Source: Euborellia annulipes (taxonomy: Eukaryota; Arthropoda; Insecta; Dermaptera; Anisolabididae). Taken from it: a DNA stretch of 64,000 bases. The position numbers and the translations under genes are program-made. Below the pieces are notes generated by a model that worked only from the letters and a program-made list of their open reading frames with translations, was not told the DNA's origin and made no database searches. This document shows, in pieces, positions 20,288 to 32,650 of the stretch. Each line of letters starts with the position of its first letter. Positions within the stretch are counted from its first letter, which is position 1. Where the stretch lies: positions 1-64,000 of the forward strand of contig JAKCPI010003230.1 of NCBI GenBank assembly GCA_023213315.1, read 5' to 3'.

Positions 20288-20700
20288 TTGCTTCTCTTCT
20301 CGTTTCCTTCTCTCTCTTTTTAGAAAAAAATAAGTTAATTAGGAGGAGAAAAATTTAGTCAAAAGATATAAAAGTTCAATCAAAAAATGATATCTTAAAT
20401 TTCCTCGTCTAACCTAATAAATAAAATTACCTCAGTAATTTTTCTATTTTTCAATATCCCTCTCATAATGTGTCTCTCGAGAATTTCAAAAATAAAAGAA
20501 ATAAAATACCAAAAGCAATTTATTTGATATGAATATAGTATTTTTACACCTTTTTTTCGCCTCGTAGCGAATATATTAAATTGTAAATTCTTGCTATCAT
20601 TGATATATTGAATTTTTTGCCTGGATCCATTTATATATAATATCTGAATTCAGATGAATTAATTACCAAAACAAAATAAAGTTAATTTCATATAGACCTA
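20166..20700. other. Low-complexity and AT-rich DNA; 33-base C-run
   Basis: A C homopolymer at 20253-20285 inside a pyrimidine tract makes two overlapping proline/leucine-rich frames that are not genes. The rest is AT-rich. Confidence 0.6.
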
Positions 20701-20709
20701 CCTACATAT

Positions 20710-21060
20710 TGATTATTCCATTTAGGATTGAGCAAAACGTTTTTAATTAATCATGCCTAAAACTGTTTTTTCAATGCTTCTCTATGGGTCAACATTGAAC
20801 ATGATTCGACATCATTGAAAAAAATGTTTTGCCATTGAGGGTTTTGCTCAATCGGTGTGCGTTGGCATTGGACAAAATCTTCTGCCATTGAGCAAAAAAT
20901 GCCAACGCACACCGATTAGGCAAAAATGCTCAATGGTAAAACATTTTGTCCAATGGAAAAACATTTTACTGAATGGCAAAACATTTTGCTTTAATCAGTG
21001 TGCGTTGGCATTGAGCAAAACGTTTTGCTCTTGGACAAAACATCCTCAATTGGTGTATGT
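20710..21060. repeat. Cluster of ATTGAGCAAAAC-type repeats with perfect palindrome
   Basis: At least six variants of ATTGAGCAAAACATTTTG occur in both orientations. A perfect 19-bp inverted pair (AATCGGTGTGCGTTGGCAT at 20850-20868, complement at 20899-20917) has a third direct copy near 20993-21013. It looks like the ends of a small DNA transposon inserted more than once. Reading frames across it are by-products. Confidence 0.6.
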
Positions 21061-21525
21061 TCAGCCTTATTGTCATCCTTTTTAGCTGTAATAATATAAA
21101 ATGATTATTAAACAAAAAACTAAAAAGACAAACAATGTTGATCTTCGAACTAGAATAATAAACAAAATTTAATTTAAAAATTTCCCAGCTGAGCTTAGAA
21201 AAAAAAAAAATCGAATTCCTCCCTTCAACTAAACATTTATGATGACTTGTTTGTTTACCGGGGCTGTTTTTTTTTTTTTTTTTTTTTTTGTCAGGCATTT
21301 TATGAAAAGATTTATCTTACAATAGTGAAATAAATTTCTCGCTACATCTATCTCTGTCCCATTTGATTTCTTTCAGGACAATAAAACGTCAAATTTATTG
21401 TTGTGACACGCTCATATAAATCTAATAGGCCTAATGAACAGTTATTTTTATTTATTCTTAATATAGTGGTATACCTTTGAAAAAGTTATTTAAAAAAATA
21501 CTTTTTCACTATATATTACAAATAT
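21061..21525. other. AT-rich DNA with T-run
   Basis: A run of about 23 T lies near 21267-21289. Nothing else is supported. Confidence 0.4.
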
Positions 21526-21550
21526 AAACTTAAGTAAGAGAAAGTAAAAA
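21526..21550 (-). repeat. HTR-A head scrap
   Basis: TAAGTAAGAGAAAGTAAAAA is the isolated outer edge of an HTR-A head on the minus strand. Confidence 0.5.
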
Positions 21551-21887
21551 TTACCTTGATATTTTCTAAAGAATAAAAACAATTCTAATTATTCGGGAAA
21601 GGAATTTCACTATGTTATCAAGCATCCAAACAAAAAACACTACTTCAATTTATTGCATAGGGTCGAAATATTTGCAATAAATTGAAGTGATGAGAGAGAA
21701 GAGACTGGTTTTATTCTCCTTATCTTCCCAATTTAAAAAAAAAACTGGTGTGACTGGTCGCACAGCACAAAACTTTCTCATACCTTTGATTAGAGAAAGT
21801 AGTTTTCTGTGCTTGTCACACCAGATTTTTTGTGTCGACATATATTTAGTTCCGCCAATATATTAAAATTCATCGATTTGTAAATTT

Positions 21888-22126
21888 TTTTTTTTTTTTT
21901 ATAAAAAAACATTCACACTTTTTTCTCATTCACACTCACACACACATTCACACTGTCTTTTCGGCAACTCAGGCCATATAAGACATTTACGATAACCGGG
22001 TTATTTAAGCCATCTGGTATCCAATTGGCTTAAATAAAATCATCGGACTGCCTGGGGTCTGAACCCGCGACGCGACGTTTGGTATACGAGGTTAGCACGC
22101 TAACCTCTACACCACGCCCCGAGGGC
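21888..22126 (-). mobile_element. tRNA-derived SINE, chain unit 1
   Basis: A SINE with head boxes A and B (reading from 22126), body and A/T tail, shorter than usual because part of the AACCGTTATT region is missing. It has the 12-bp word ATTTGTAAATTT at 21876-21887 and again at 22127-22138. Confidence 0.85.
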
Positions 22127-22138
22127 ATTTGTAAATTT

Positions 22139-22381
22139 TTTTTTAAAACATTCACACTTTTTTCTCATTCACACTCACATTCACACACACATTCATGCAG
22201 TCTTTTCGGCAACTTAGGCCATATAAGACTTTGACGATAACCGTTGTAGAGAATATATCTATTGTGGGGTCAGGCATTTCTATTTAAGCCATCTGGTATC
22301 CAAATGGCTTAAATAAAATCATCGGACTGCCTGGGTCCGAACCCGCGACGGCGCGCTACCTACTACGCCAAACCCGGGGGC
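22139..22381 (-). mobile_element. tRNA-derived SINE, chain unit 2
   Basis: Second unit. The tail starts at 22139 directly after the 12-bp word, and the head is near 22381. Box A is damaged (the GTTAGCGTGC region is shortened) but box B is kept. It runs into unit 3 without a full copy of the 12-bp word. Confidence 0.85.
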
Positions 22382-22667
22382 ATTTTTTTTTTTTTTTTAA
22401 AAACATTCGCACTTTTTTCTCATTCACACTCACACTCACACACACATTCACACTGTCTTTTCGGCAGCTCAGGCCATATAAGACATTTACGATAACCGTT
22501 ATTTATGAATTTATATATATTAGGGGGTCCAGGCATTTTTATTTAAGCCATCTAGTATCCAGATGGCTTAAATAAAATCATCGGACTGCCTGGGGTCCGA
22601 ACCCGCGACGCTTGGTATATGAGGTTAGCACGCTAACCTCTACACCACGCCCCGCGGGCCCGGGGGC
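22382..22667 (-). mobile_element. tRNA-derived SINE, chain unit 3
   Basis: The most complete unit. It has box A GTAGAGGTTAGCG, box B GGGTTCGGACCCC, the body inverted pair and the tail. The head has extra G/C bases (GGGCCCGCGGGGCG). The 12-bp word ATTTGTAAATTT follows at 22668-22679. Confidence 0.85.
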
Positions 22668-23196
22668 ATTTGTAAATTTATAAACATGGGAAGATATTTA
22701 TATTTTGTTACCATGTCAACCATTTCTCCTATCTTACCTATGAAGTACAAGAGTAAAGTGTACTTTAATAAATTTCGAGAGCAAAATGAGACTATACATT
22801 TTAAAGAGCATCTAAAAAATAATATATTTTTGAATTTTAATCAAAAATCATTAGAGCGAATTTTGAGAAAATCTAAGAAAAAAAAAAAAAAGTACATCAG
22901 TAAATCACTAGTACATCAAGACCGATTTTGTTCAAAAGCTTATTTTTACGCCTCAGGGGAGTGCCTTAAGTTAAATATAAAATTTCAACCTCCTAGCTAT
23001 TTTCGTTCTTGAGATATTTTGTTCACAGTCACACAGATAGACCATGTCGCTAAAACCACTTTTTCGAACTTAGGGGACTTCAAAACGTGTATATCCATCA
23101 AAATCTCGACATTGAATTTTTGACATGAATCCAATTCTTTCTCTCTCTATATATAGGCCTATATTAACATATATTTATAGGTAAGAGAAAGTAAAA

Positions 23197-23849
23197 TATA
23201 TCGATTTTTCCTCTATATTTATTCTCTTCAATTAGCTCATTATTTAAATATTTACTATTGATTTATTCAATTAAAATTTTTTATTTCATTCTTTTGTAAA
23301 ATGCATTTCCTTATTGAACGTCTATATTCATCAGCTATTTATACCAGTGTATAGTCAAGTGAAAATCTTGAAAATCGTAAGAGGTTTTTGTTTATAAATT
23401 TAAATCGTGTATGATTTATTTTTTTCATATTTATTGATTGATTTGCTTTTTTGATAACATTTGCAAAATTTTTCCTTTAATTTATATTCTTCTCTAATTA
23501 AATCTCCAAGCATCTGTTCATCCATCTTCATCCATTTTCTTCGGAATATGGAAATTAATTTAAAAAAAAAGGGGGGGAATCTGGAAACTTGAAAAAATTG
23601 ATATAACTCTAAATAATGCTTACTCTGTCACTTTTTTCCTATAATTATATTTCTTTTTCTATTGGAAGAAAAGAAATTAAAAAATATATTTTTCTTTTTA
23701 ATTTACGAGTATAAACGTAAAACTTACCTCCTTATTTTTATATATTTTTTCTTTGTTCACAGGTATGTACCGCAAATTGGACTAAACAGAATAACCAATT
23801 AGTAAGCTAATTTTTATTTTAAATAAAATATTTATAATAGAGAATTTTT
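23197..23849. other. AT-rich DNA without recognised features
   Basis: No supported feature. Confidence 0.4.
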
Positions 23850-24498
23850 ACTTTCTCTTACCTATATATTTTAATATTATATATAAAGTACCTATTGGTT
23901 TCATGTCGAAAATTCGATGTCGAGATTTTGATGGATATACACGTTTTGAGGTTCCCTGAATCCCAAAAGGTAGTTTTCGCAACATGGTCAGAGTGTGTGT
24001 GTGTGGTCAATTTTAAGCATGAAGAAATTGAGCTAGGAGGTTGAAATTTTATATTCAAGTTAGACACCTCACTGAGACGTGAATCAAAATCAAAATCATT
24101 AATCAAAATCTCCCAAAGATTACTAATATTTTATTGAAGTACTTTTTTAAACGAAAGGGTACTAGTACTATACTGATGTACTTTTTCAGTTTTTTTTTTT
24201 TTTTTTTTTTTTATTTTCTCAAAATTCGCCCCCAACGATTTTGATTAAAATTCAAAAATCAATTATTTTTTACAAGCTCTTTAAAATGTATATTCTCATT
24301 TTTCCCTTGATATCTTTTGAAGAACCTTTTTCTCTTGTACTTCATAGGAAAGATAGTAGAAATGGTTGCTTTGGAAAATATAAATATTTTCCCATACTTA
24401 TACATTTTACATCTTGAAATTCGAATCTACCGTACTGTCGGAAACGATACATATAGTCGGCACAAAAAATCTGGTGGGACTGTCACACCAGATTTTTT
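23850..24498 (+). repeat. HTR-A copy with shortened terminal palindrome
   Basis: The head ACTTTCTCTTACCTATATA is followed by all main blocks. The end is reduced to ATCTGGTGGGACTGTCACAC followed by CAGATTTTTT, so the middle of the palindrome is deleted. Confidence 0.85.
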
Positions 24499-24544
24499 AT
24501 ATTAAAAATAAATTTGAAATAAGAAAACCATTTTTTGTATAATT

Positions 24545-24615
24545 ATTTGTTGGTGGCCTTCGGAAATTGAACTCGGGATCTCCAGCTTATATTGAGGAAT
24601 CAGTGTGCTTCCTTC
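24545..24615 (-). other. tRNA-like sequence (SINE relic or pseudogene)
   Basis: On the minus strand: ACTATAGTGAAGGAAGCAC (box A-like), a middle arm around CTGATTCCTCAATATAAG, and GAGTTCAATTTCC (box B-like). The stems are weak, so a working tRNA is unlikely. Confidence 0.35.
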
Positions 24616-24625
24616 ACTATAGTCC

Positions 24626-25890
24626 ATTATTTAAATTAAAAAAAAATTTCCTTTAAACGCCTATAATATACCTCAATAACTATGCTAATTGTCTAATATG
24701 AGTCGTAATCTAATTATCGTTATTTCACCATTCAAACGAAAACAAATGGTTAATTTTAAAAGGAAATTAAATAAATAAATTATTTGTTCTAAGAGTTTAA
24801 AAAAATATTTATTGAAATAATTTAAATGACGCAATCTTAAAAAGACAATTTTGGTTATTTAATAATATAATCTGTCGAAATTAAATTATCCTTATTATTA
24901 TTATATAGTAGAAGAAAGAAGATTTCCTAATTTAAAGTATATTTTATACTCGTTTTATATAATATTTCATTTAAAGAACTCAACGAAGGTTTTTTTCTTG
25001 CCTTCTCTGCAAGTTTGGTTGCCTACCTATTCGTCTTTATTTATCAATTTTCCGGTCAATTAACAAAACAAAATGCAATTCTCAATTGGTTACTTCTTTT
25101 TACTTACCTACTGAAATATTTCTTCGCGGAAATAATTAGAAATCTGGCATCCTTGAAATTATTACATAACTTTCGAGTCAAATGAAGAGTTAAGTAAATA
25201 GAAAACTCCAAATTACTATTTGTTTGGCTTAAAATAATAAATCTCTCTTTCTCTCTCAAGTCTAAAGATCAATTTACTTTTTGTTACTTTGTATCTTATT
25301 AAAAAAAAAAAAACTAATCAAGGTCGTTCCATTTAACTTCTTCGATTTCATATTTATTAAAAATTAATTATAAATTAACAAAATTGAAAAAAAAATTATT
25401 ATTAGTTATCTTTATTTTTAAAATAAAAATAATTTTCTTCATCTAATTTTGATATTTTATTAAAAAAAAAGTAGTACTTATATCTTAAAGTAAACATGTT
25501 TAATAAATAAGATAGCAGATAAATTATAAAAACAAATTTTAAAACGTGCCTTCTAAAAGGAACAAAAAAATTGACACTAGTAGATCAAAATCTGTGAAAA
25601 TGATGACACAAAAAAATATTAATACGTTCGTTTTAATTAAATTGCTTTTTAGTCCTTCATTAGTGAAGATTACTTAAGAAAAAGACATATTAAAAATTTA
25701 ATTAAATTAATTAAACGAGTAAAAAAAAAAGGGAAAATAATATCTTACAATTTTAATACTTCCAAATTAGCTAATAAAATTATTTTTCTTTTTTTACTTT
25801 CATTTGCCAAAAGAAAATTAGTGATTTAGTTTTTACCGGAAATATAGGATCTGAAAATTTGTCTAATCCCATAGCGATGGAATTTTAAAC
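24626..25890. other. AT-rich DNA without recognised features
   Basis: Nothing recognised. Confidence 0.4.
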
Positions 25891-25897
25891 ATAATCT

Positions 25898-26060
25898 AAG
25901 GGGTCGTCTACATATTTCGTCACTCCTTTTTTGATGATATTCCTCCCCCACCCCTGTCACAGTTAGTCAAATACAAACAAACCCCTCTACAAATATAATG
26001 TCACAACATGGAACCACCTCCCCCCCCCCCCAAAAATTTCCCCTCGTGACCCCCTTTTCC
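25898..26060. mobile_element. DNA-transposon end fragment (GGGGTCGTC type)
   Basis: AAGGGGTCGTCTACATATTT, CGTCACTCCTTTTTTGA, CCTCCCCCACCCCTGTCACA and a second CCCC tract resemble a common invertebrate transposon end that I know by pattern only. G/C-run rich sequence follows to 26100 and may contain base-call errors. Confidence 0.35.
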
Positions 26061-26104
26061 CCCTTGGGGAAAAAATTTGATTTTTTTTGGGGAATTTTTT
26101 TTTC

Positions 26105-26162
26105 CCATATATAGAGAGAAAGTATTGGATTCATGTAAAAAATTCGATGTCGAGATTTTATT
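26105..26162 (+). repeat. HTR-A head fragment
   Basis: Covers the second half of the head hairpin (ATATATAGAGAGAAAGTATT) to CGATGTCGAGATTTTATTAT, then stops. Confidence 0.75.
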
Positions 26163-26217
26163 ATTATTAAAAACCCCTAAAGGCCTCTGTAGCCAAAGGG
26201 TTAAGAGTAGCAAATTA

Positions 26218-26600
26218 AATCTTTTTTTTTAATGAATCAATAATAATATCATAAATTTATATATTATATGATAAAAATTTCAATTTAAAATTATCCTTTT
26301 GTTTTAAACGAAATGGCAACTAGCTAGTTAATTAGAAGTGAAGCCCTTTGTCTTTTCCTTATTTGCTTTATGATTTTTAGTCCTTTATCTAAACATTTGT
26401 ATAATAAAAAAATTTAATTAATATCTCTAAAGGTTATTTACCCGTTTATTTGAATTATTATTATAACTTGAATAAATTTGATTTTTTACCCCAATATTTT
26501 TTTATTTGAAAGGGAATCAAATCTTTTTTTTTTTTAATAAATCTAAAATAATATGATATGATAAATATTTCAATTTAGAATTATTAAAAAGTTCCTTTTG
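26218..26600. repeat. Direct repeat pair, about 80 bp
   Basis: Near-copies of AAATC, a T-run, AATGAATC or AATAAATC, an ATATGATA-rich piece and TTTCAATTTA(G/A)AATTAT lie at 26218-26300 and 26517-26600, about 300 bp apart. Confidence 0.6.
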
Positions 26601-26622
26601 ATTTAATTAATTACGCCTCTAA

Positions 26623-27545
26623 ATGAATATTCCTGGGATCCAAACTCTCATCTCGCTTGACCTGCTCTTAGAAATGGGGATGAGAAATCGAATTGCAGAA
26701 TTAATTAATTTCTTTCGACTGACCCTTTGACAATTCAAATTCATAAATGAATTAAATTTTAAATTTATTTCGATATATCCTTTAATCTTAAACGCTAAAA
26801 CATTACCAATTACATTTTTAATGATGCGAATCAGAAAAAAAAAGAAGATATGATTTAGAGAATACCAAATCATTTTATTTTTCCTATGAAGTACAAAAGT
26901 AAAGTGTGCTTCATAATATTTAAATTGCAAAATGACATTAATAATAATTATTATTATTAACATATATATAAGTAAGAGAAAGTAAAAAATATTATAACGT
27001 GAATTGAAATGAATGAAGTACTATTAAAGATTCATAATGATAATCAAAATCATTCTTGAGGAAAAAAATAATTTTTTAATCTAATATTTGACTCACGTAA
27101 AATTTTTTTTCCTAATCTCCTTAAAAAATATCTTTGCAAATACCTTATAATCTTGATTGAATATTTATCATTAAGTCAACTAAATTTTTTTATTTACTAT
27201 TAGTTACTATTATACATAGGATTGTAATTCTAGATTACTATGATTATCAAATCATTATATAATTAGAATATATGTATTCATAAATTGCTTAATCCATTTA
27301 CTCTAGGTATTGATAACATCAAGTGGAATTTATTCTAACCCTATACTTAGAAAAAAAAATTTTTTTCCACAATAAAATCACTTATTTAGCCAAACAGGAA
27401 TTTTATATTGTAACAATATATTTGAAGATTATTTTTAATCATGCTTTATTCATAAATTAATATTTCTGAGGGTCCAAACACTCATTTCCCTTGACTTTCT
27501 CTGGGACAGGTGATTAAAAATCGAATTGCAGAATTAATTTCTTGA
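26623..27545. repeat. Direct repeat pair, about 95 bp, 0.83 kb apart
   Basis: The segments at 26623-26720 and 27450-27545 share ATTCCTGGGATCCAAAC or TTTCTGAGGGTCCAAAC, ACTCATTTCCCTTGAC-type sequence and AAATCGAATTGCAGAATTAA. They may be long terminal copies of an unrecognised element. The interval also holds an HTR-A fragment. Confidence 0.5.
26879..26989 (-). repeat. HTR-A fragment, internally deleted
   Basis: The TTCCTATGAAGTACAAAAGT block is joined through an ATTATTATT run to the head end TAAGTAAGAGAAAGTAAAAA. Confidence 0.7.
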
Positions 27546-27607
27546 TAAAAGAATTTTGTTTCGATTTAATTGTGGTTTATTTGTCCAAATTACAACGTTT
27601 AGGACAC

Positions 27608-27976
27608 TTTTAAAGAGCATCCAAAAAATAATTAATTTTTGAATTTTAAACAATTTTGGTGGAGCGAGAAAATCGAAAAAACTAAAAAAGTACATCAGTA
27701 AAATACTAGTACTTTTTGTCCGATTTTGTTTAAAAGCGTTTCTTGAGTGACCGGGAGTGGACCTAACTTAAATATAAAATTTCAATCCGGTAGCTCAATT
27801 CCTTCACGCTTAAAATCGTTACACAGACACTCACAGACCAATTTGCGGGACTCACTTTTGGGGGCTCAAGGGACCTCAAAACATGAATATCCATTAAAAT
27901 CTCGACATGATCGCAATACTTTCTCTCCATAGTATACATATATATTTTATATATAGGGTAAGAGAAAGTAAAAATA
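27608..27976 (-). repeat. HTR-A head half
   Basis: From TTTAAAGAGCATCCAAAAAA through TACATCAGTAAAATACTAGT, GACCAATTTGCGGGACTCAC and TCTCGACATGATCGCAATAC to the head GGTAAGAGAAAGT. Its variant (GATCATGTC, CAAATTGG) matches the copy at position 1. Confidence 0.85.
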
Positions 27977-28867
27977 ACTAAAATAACTAAACTAAAAAAA
28001 AAGAACTTTGTATTGTAAGAATAAAGTATTTTCAAGGGAATTTACATCCTAAATTAAAAATAACTATTAAAACTTTTTAATTAGATAATTTACTGTATAT
28101 CCTCCTCTTCTTTACTTCATGCTCCCGTATAATCCGGGATTTATAATCCCTGATTTATATAGAAACAAAAATCTTTGTGGAAAAATTATAGAGAATGCTA
28201 ATTATTCTTTTTTCTTATAAGCTTATAAAATAATTGAAATTAAAATATTGAAAGGTTAAATATTAATATTATATTCCATTCATAAAAAAATCCCCCCGGC
28301 ATATGGGCTCCTTCCGTTTCTGAGACCAATCTACACCGCATGTTTAGCCGGTAGTCGCGTTACAAGGGGTAGCCACTGCGGATAAAAATATGTCTAACCA
28401 AACACTATTTTTTTGCTTTTATCTAATTACATTATTTTCATTTCGATACCAACAGCTTTTAAAAAATTGGCACGAAATATTTTTTCCCTCTATACGGCAT
28501 AGTGTGACCGAAATTGCCTCACCCTTGACTTTTTGTCAAAGTGTACGCTGGTGGCAAACAACTCTCGGGTTATCATCATTGCCAAGTGCTCAAGATTATC
28601 TCTCTCTCGCTCTCTCTCTCTCTCGACTCTTAACGAAATTGTACTTCGCTCTCATCATTCATCAGGAAGAGAATAAATGAGACATAAAATACGCAAAATC
28701 ATAAAGAAAAAAAAAAAAAAACCTACACAAGCGAATTATTTTTTTTTATCTTAATCAAACAACTAAACTAAAATTTTTATCAAATGATAAAAGATATATA
28801 ATTATAAAAATTTTTCTTACTCTTAAATACTAATTTTTGATTTAATCAAAATATATTACTTTTTTTT
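27977..28867. other. No gene; slightly GC-richer stretch 28290-28640
   Basis: 28290-28640 is less AT-rich than its surroundings and holds a 96-codon frame (28390-28680) ending in a CT microsatellite. I see no domain and do not call it a gene. Confidence 0.3.
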
Positions 28868-29187
28868 GTGAAAGAAATGTATATTTTTAGCAATTTTTTA
28901 TTAAAAATATTTCCAAATATTTTGGAAACCTATTGGCAGTCCTTCATTTGATTTTACCTCTTTCACCTTTAAAATTAAAATGCTTGGAAGCGATTATTTT
29001 CAAAATAATAAATAATTGCCGAATGAGTAACATGGTCGCTTCCAAGCGTTTTAATTGTAAGGGGCATACGTGGTGAAAGAGGTGAAATACACTGAAGAAG
29101 AAAATGCCAATAGTTCTCCGAAATATTTGGAAATTTACCTCTACATTTAATAAAAAATTGTTGAAAATTCAGCGTTTTCTTTCTCAA
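28868..29187. mobile_element. Foldback element 4
   Basis: The arms 28868-28998 and 29036-29187 share AATTTTTTATTAAA, TTTCCAAATATTT, CTATTGGCA, ACCTCTTTCACC and AATGCTTGGAAGCGA with the complement. An outward CTGAAGA...GAAA pair is visible in the right arm (29090-29120), but its stem II is weak. Confidence 0.7.
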
Positions 29188-30640
29188 ATAAACCAACTTC
29201 AGTAACACCACTTATGAAGAATATTAGGCCTACTTTAATTTTTTTCAAGTTTTTAGTATATAATTAAACTAACTAAAGAAGTTACTGATTTAGTTAATTT
29301 AATTATTAATTTGGAATTTTACTAGCGAACATTTAAATAAATTTTTCGTCCTCTCAGTATACTACAGGATGGTCAAACTTAAACGTATATTAAGATCTTG
29401 TCATATTTTCAATTTTGATCGTACCGGGTTAAAAATAAACACAATGTGTAAAGAAACTGTTCACTTTTGACATTATCTATTTTACACCTTCGAAACTTGT
29501 TTACATGATGTTGGCTCTAGTCAACGTTTTAACTATAGATAACTCAAAACCGAATAAAAAACTATAAAGTGATGAATGATAGCTTGAAAATAAAGCATGT
29601 CCATTTTAAATTAAACCGTCAGTATTTCTATCAATACATTTGTTACCAAATTTATTGAATATTTAGACATCAGTGAAAAATATCTCAATAATATTGGATA
29701 CAAATATTTCACTTTGACAAAGTTATTTGTTTTCCTTAATGGAACGTAATTTAAAAAATTCCCTCCTTCCCTCACTACATACACACAAGAAATGGTAAAA
29801 AGTTGGCAACCGATGTTTAAAGCTATAAATTATTACATTTTAAAATGTCTTTTTTTTATTGGACTCTTTTTTTTAAATCTTAATCAAATTTTATTCACTT
29901 GCTATAAATCATTAAAATTTTCTTATGTAGGCAATTAGTAGGTTCATCTCAGTAAAATTAAGAGCAAGGGAGGGGTTAAGAGATGATTCTGTTAAGACAG
30001 AAAAAGAGGGAGAGACAAGAGAAAAGGAGAGAGAATAAAGTAGAGTCCTATTTTCATCAACTCAGCAGAGGCTCCTCTAAAAATACTAAGACTTGTCTTG
30101 AATAGTAATAGCAGCTCTGCTCTGGTCTCAAGTGCTCCCTGGGCGTTACTTGCAGGCCAGAGGAATGCACCCCAGAGTTGCATATATGCCTCTGATCACT
30201 AATAGTCTTATAAAGTGATCTGCATATATTTTATTCCCGAATGTGAGAAATGTTGGCAAACGTTGATTTAAATTATTACAGAAAATTTTTCTTTACCAGC
30301 TATCTTCCTCAAAATTTTATTTAGTTTTTCTCCTGTATCCTTGAACATAATTGAATCTCGTTTCCTTCATTAAAAACCGAATCTTAATTAATGAAAAATT
30401 GTTAGACTTATTCGACAATAATCACTTTTACAATATTTTTTTTATGTATTGAATATAAGGGCGGGTTCTGAAACATTTTGAGTTTATTGGTCTTTTCTAT
30501 TCTACTAAGGTCTTAAATTCCAAATTTTATCATATTTAGATAGATGAATTCTTGTTTATTAAAGATTTTGTGGTTTGAATTATTATTATTATTATGGGAG
30601 TTTTTAATTATAGATATTTGTTATTAATTATTTATTAAAA
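29188..30640. other. AT-rich DNA; GC-richer patch 30060-30200
   Basis: The patch around AGCAGCTCTGCTCTGGTCTC and CCCTGGGCGTTACTTGC carries a 63-codon minus-strand frame of unknown meaning. Nothing else is supported. Confidence 0.3.
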
Positions 30641-30654
30641 ATATAAATACTCTA

Positions 30655-30705
30655 AAACGTTTCGACTGCCTATTTTGCATTCGTTTTCAAGTACTGTTCA
30701 CTTGC
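30655..30705 (-). ncRNA. Degenerate hammerhead-like motif
   Basis: Minus strand: CTTGAAAACGAATGC, a short helix region, GTCGAAACGT. GAAACGT is kept but the CUGANGA core is lost. Probably a relic of the same family. Confidence 0.25.
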
Positions 30706-32449
30706 TCCGACTCAAGTGAACTAATCTCTAAGGGACACCTACGTGAAATTAGTAACTATTTTATATGCAATCCATTGCATAAATGCTTCCCTTAAGTAAC
30801 TGCAAACTTCACAATCATGCATGTGCAATCTTTTTGTACCAGCATGCACAAATTCCCTTCGGCACAAGCATGCTTTTGCAAGAAACAGCTTTTAACCTAT
30901 AAATGTCAAAATTGGAAGGTTATTTATTCGAAGTTAACAAGAAATACTCATTTGCTTTAAACAGAGACACAATAAATATTAATATTTAATTTGAAATTTT
31001 ATATATACGTATATATGAATATTAGTTTTCATACGATCGGACTTTGTCTACTATAAATAGACATAATTTAAACGTTTTCTATTTTTAACCTTGATTCCAC
31101 CTGTGATAGTAATTATAATTAACCGTCAGACACATGACTTTAAAATTCTGAAAATTTTATATTCATAATATTATTCCATGTGTACTTAAACGACCTCTAA
31201 ATATGGATCATTTTCATATTCATCTCTATACTACCACTTATACAAACACACATAAAACAGTCACATGCATTCCATATATAAGCTCAAGCTCCATTTAACA
31301 AACACTTAATTAATTTGTAGTCTATTATATGCATCAAGTGCAATTCTCTTAACTTATCCATTTTCTACTATATTAGAAGAGCTTTTCACTCAAATACTTG
31401 TTTTCATATCAATCATAATATATCATCTCATAATCATTTAATTATTATCGTTAAGTTTATCAAATGCATTAAAGGAATATTTACCTAGATTTAATAATCG
31501 ATACTGTATGCATTTCTATCTCAATATAGATCTTATCATATTGTTACGTAACCATTTCACTTTTATTTAATGCTATAATTGATTAAACTAGCCGAGGTGT
31601 ACTTAATCCTCCATGTACTTAATTTGAAATAGATTCATTGAATATACTGAATTTCTAAACGTCAACAATTATTTTCCCAACAAAATTTTGATGATAATTT
31701 ATCGTATTGCACATTCTTCACTTCTTGGTCATTTTTCATTTTCTATATTGATTAATTCTAAGTTTTTATTCGGAGCTTAGCATGCTTAAGATGTAAAATT
31801 TCTTTCTAAATATCGATCCTAGTATAATCCGGTCTTTAGCCATAAATATCTGTATTGATCCCTCTCCTACTTCGTTTATCTCTCAGGCTTTGGTTTCCAA
31901 GGACTTGTCCGATCTTTTTCCCTCACTCTTTTCTCCTGGTTTCTTTTTTATCAGGTTTCTATTTATATTCTCCTGGTGGCCATCGATTCTATTCATTCAA
32001 TCAGTAGCGTCAAAGACATTTTTTTTTTTTGTATTTACTTAATTTTTTCTAAGAGACATGCATTACTCATACTCTTGAAGTCTTTTCCATTCATCCATCT
32101 AAAAAGTGATTGTATTACTCAATTGGGGTTAAAATCTAATATAAAGGGGATCGCGAATTCGGATTTGATTTAATGTTAATAGAATAACAGATAAGCAAAT
32201 ATCGGATTTTCAGAATAAAAAATATAGTAAACTAGCCACAAAAGTTCGGCGGGCAAGTTTTTCGCCAATTTAGGATTTAGGATTGTTGCATTGCAAGTGT
32301 TAAAATGTTAAGGAAGGAACTTGAGTTCAAGTAGGGTAGTGGGGACATCAGAAGGATCTACTTATTTATCTCTAACTTTTTCAGATGAGAGGGTATCTCA
32401 GATTTTCGTCAAATATTAGATTGAGCAAAAAACTTTTGTCAGAGAAAGT
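30706..32449. other. AT-rich DNA without recognised features
   Basis: No supported feature. Confidence 0.4.
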
Positions 32450-32650
32450 TCTTTTTACTTTCATAATAACATTTTTAACTTTGCCCATCAACCGTAGGTT
32501 GGGCAGGTAAAGTTAATGTAATCGTAAAAAAAAATCGAAATTTTTCTGAAGCTGCCAAAATGCGTTTTGAGGTCCCCTGAATCCATTTATGTAGTTTTTG
32601 GAATTATGTCTGTGTGTGTGTGTGTGTGTTTGGTAATATTTTTCGTCAAC
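32450..32650 (+). repeat. HTR-A related fragment with variant head hairpin
   Basis: The head hairpin pairs TAACTTTGCCCA with TGGGCAGGTAAAGTTA. Then come TGTAATCGTAAAAAAAAATC, TGCGTTTTGAGGTCCCCTGA, ATCCATTTATGTAGTTTTTG and a TG microsatellite. It is related to the palindromic subfamily at 11287. Confidence 0.7.

Larger units (their letters stand above)
21735..23196 (-). repeat. HTR-A copy carrying a SINE chain
   Basis: The terminal palindrome is at 21744-21830. HTR-A sequence resumes at 22680 (ATAAACATGGGAAGATATTT) and runs to a head ending GGTAAGAGAAAGT at 23191. The 0.8 kb between is three minus-strand SINEs inserted at one point. A 108-residue frame (22686-23012) only follows the repeat. 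Confidence 0.85.

Noticed and set aside
20141..20358. Proline/leucine-rich reading frames
   Set aside because: Produced by a 33-base C-run and pyrimidine tract.
28390..28680. 96-codon frame in a GC-richer patch
   Set aside because: Its C-terminal part follows a CT microsatellite. No signal peptide, domain or repeat match could be supported.
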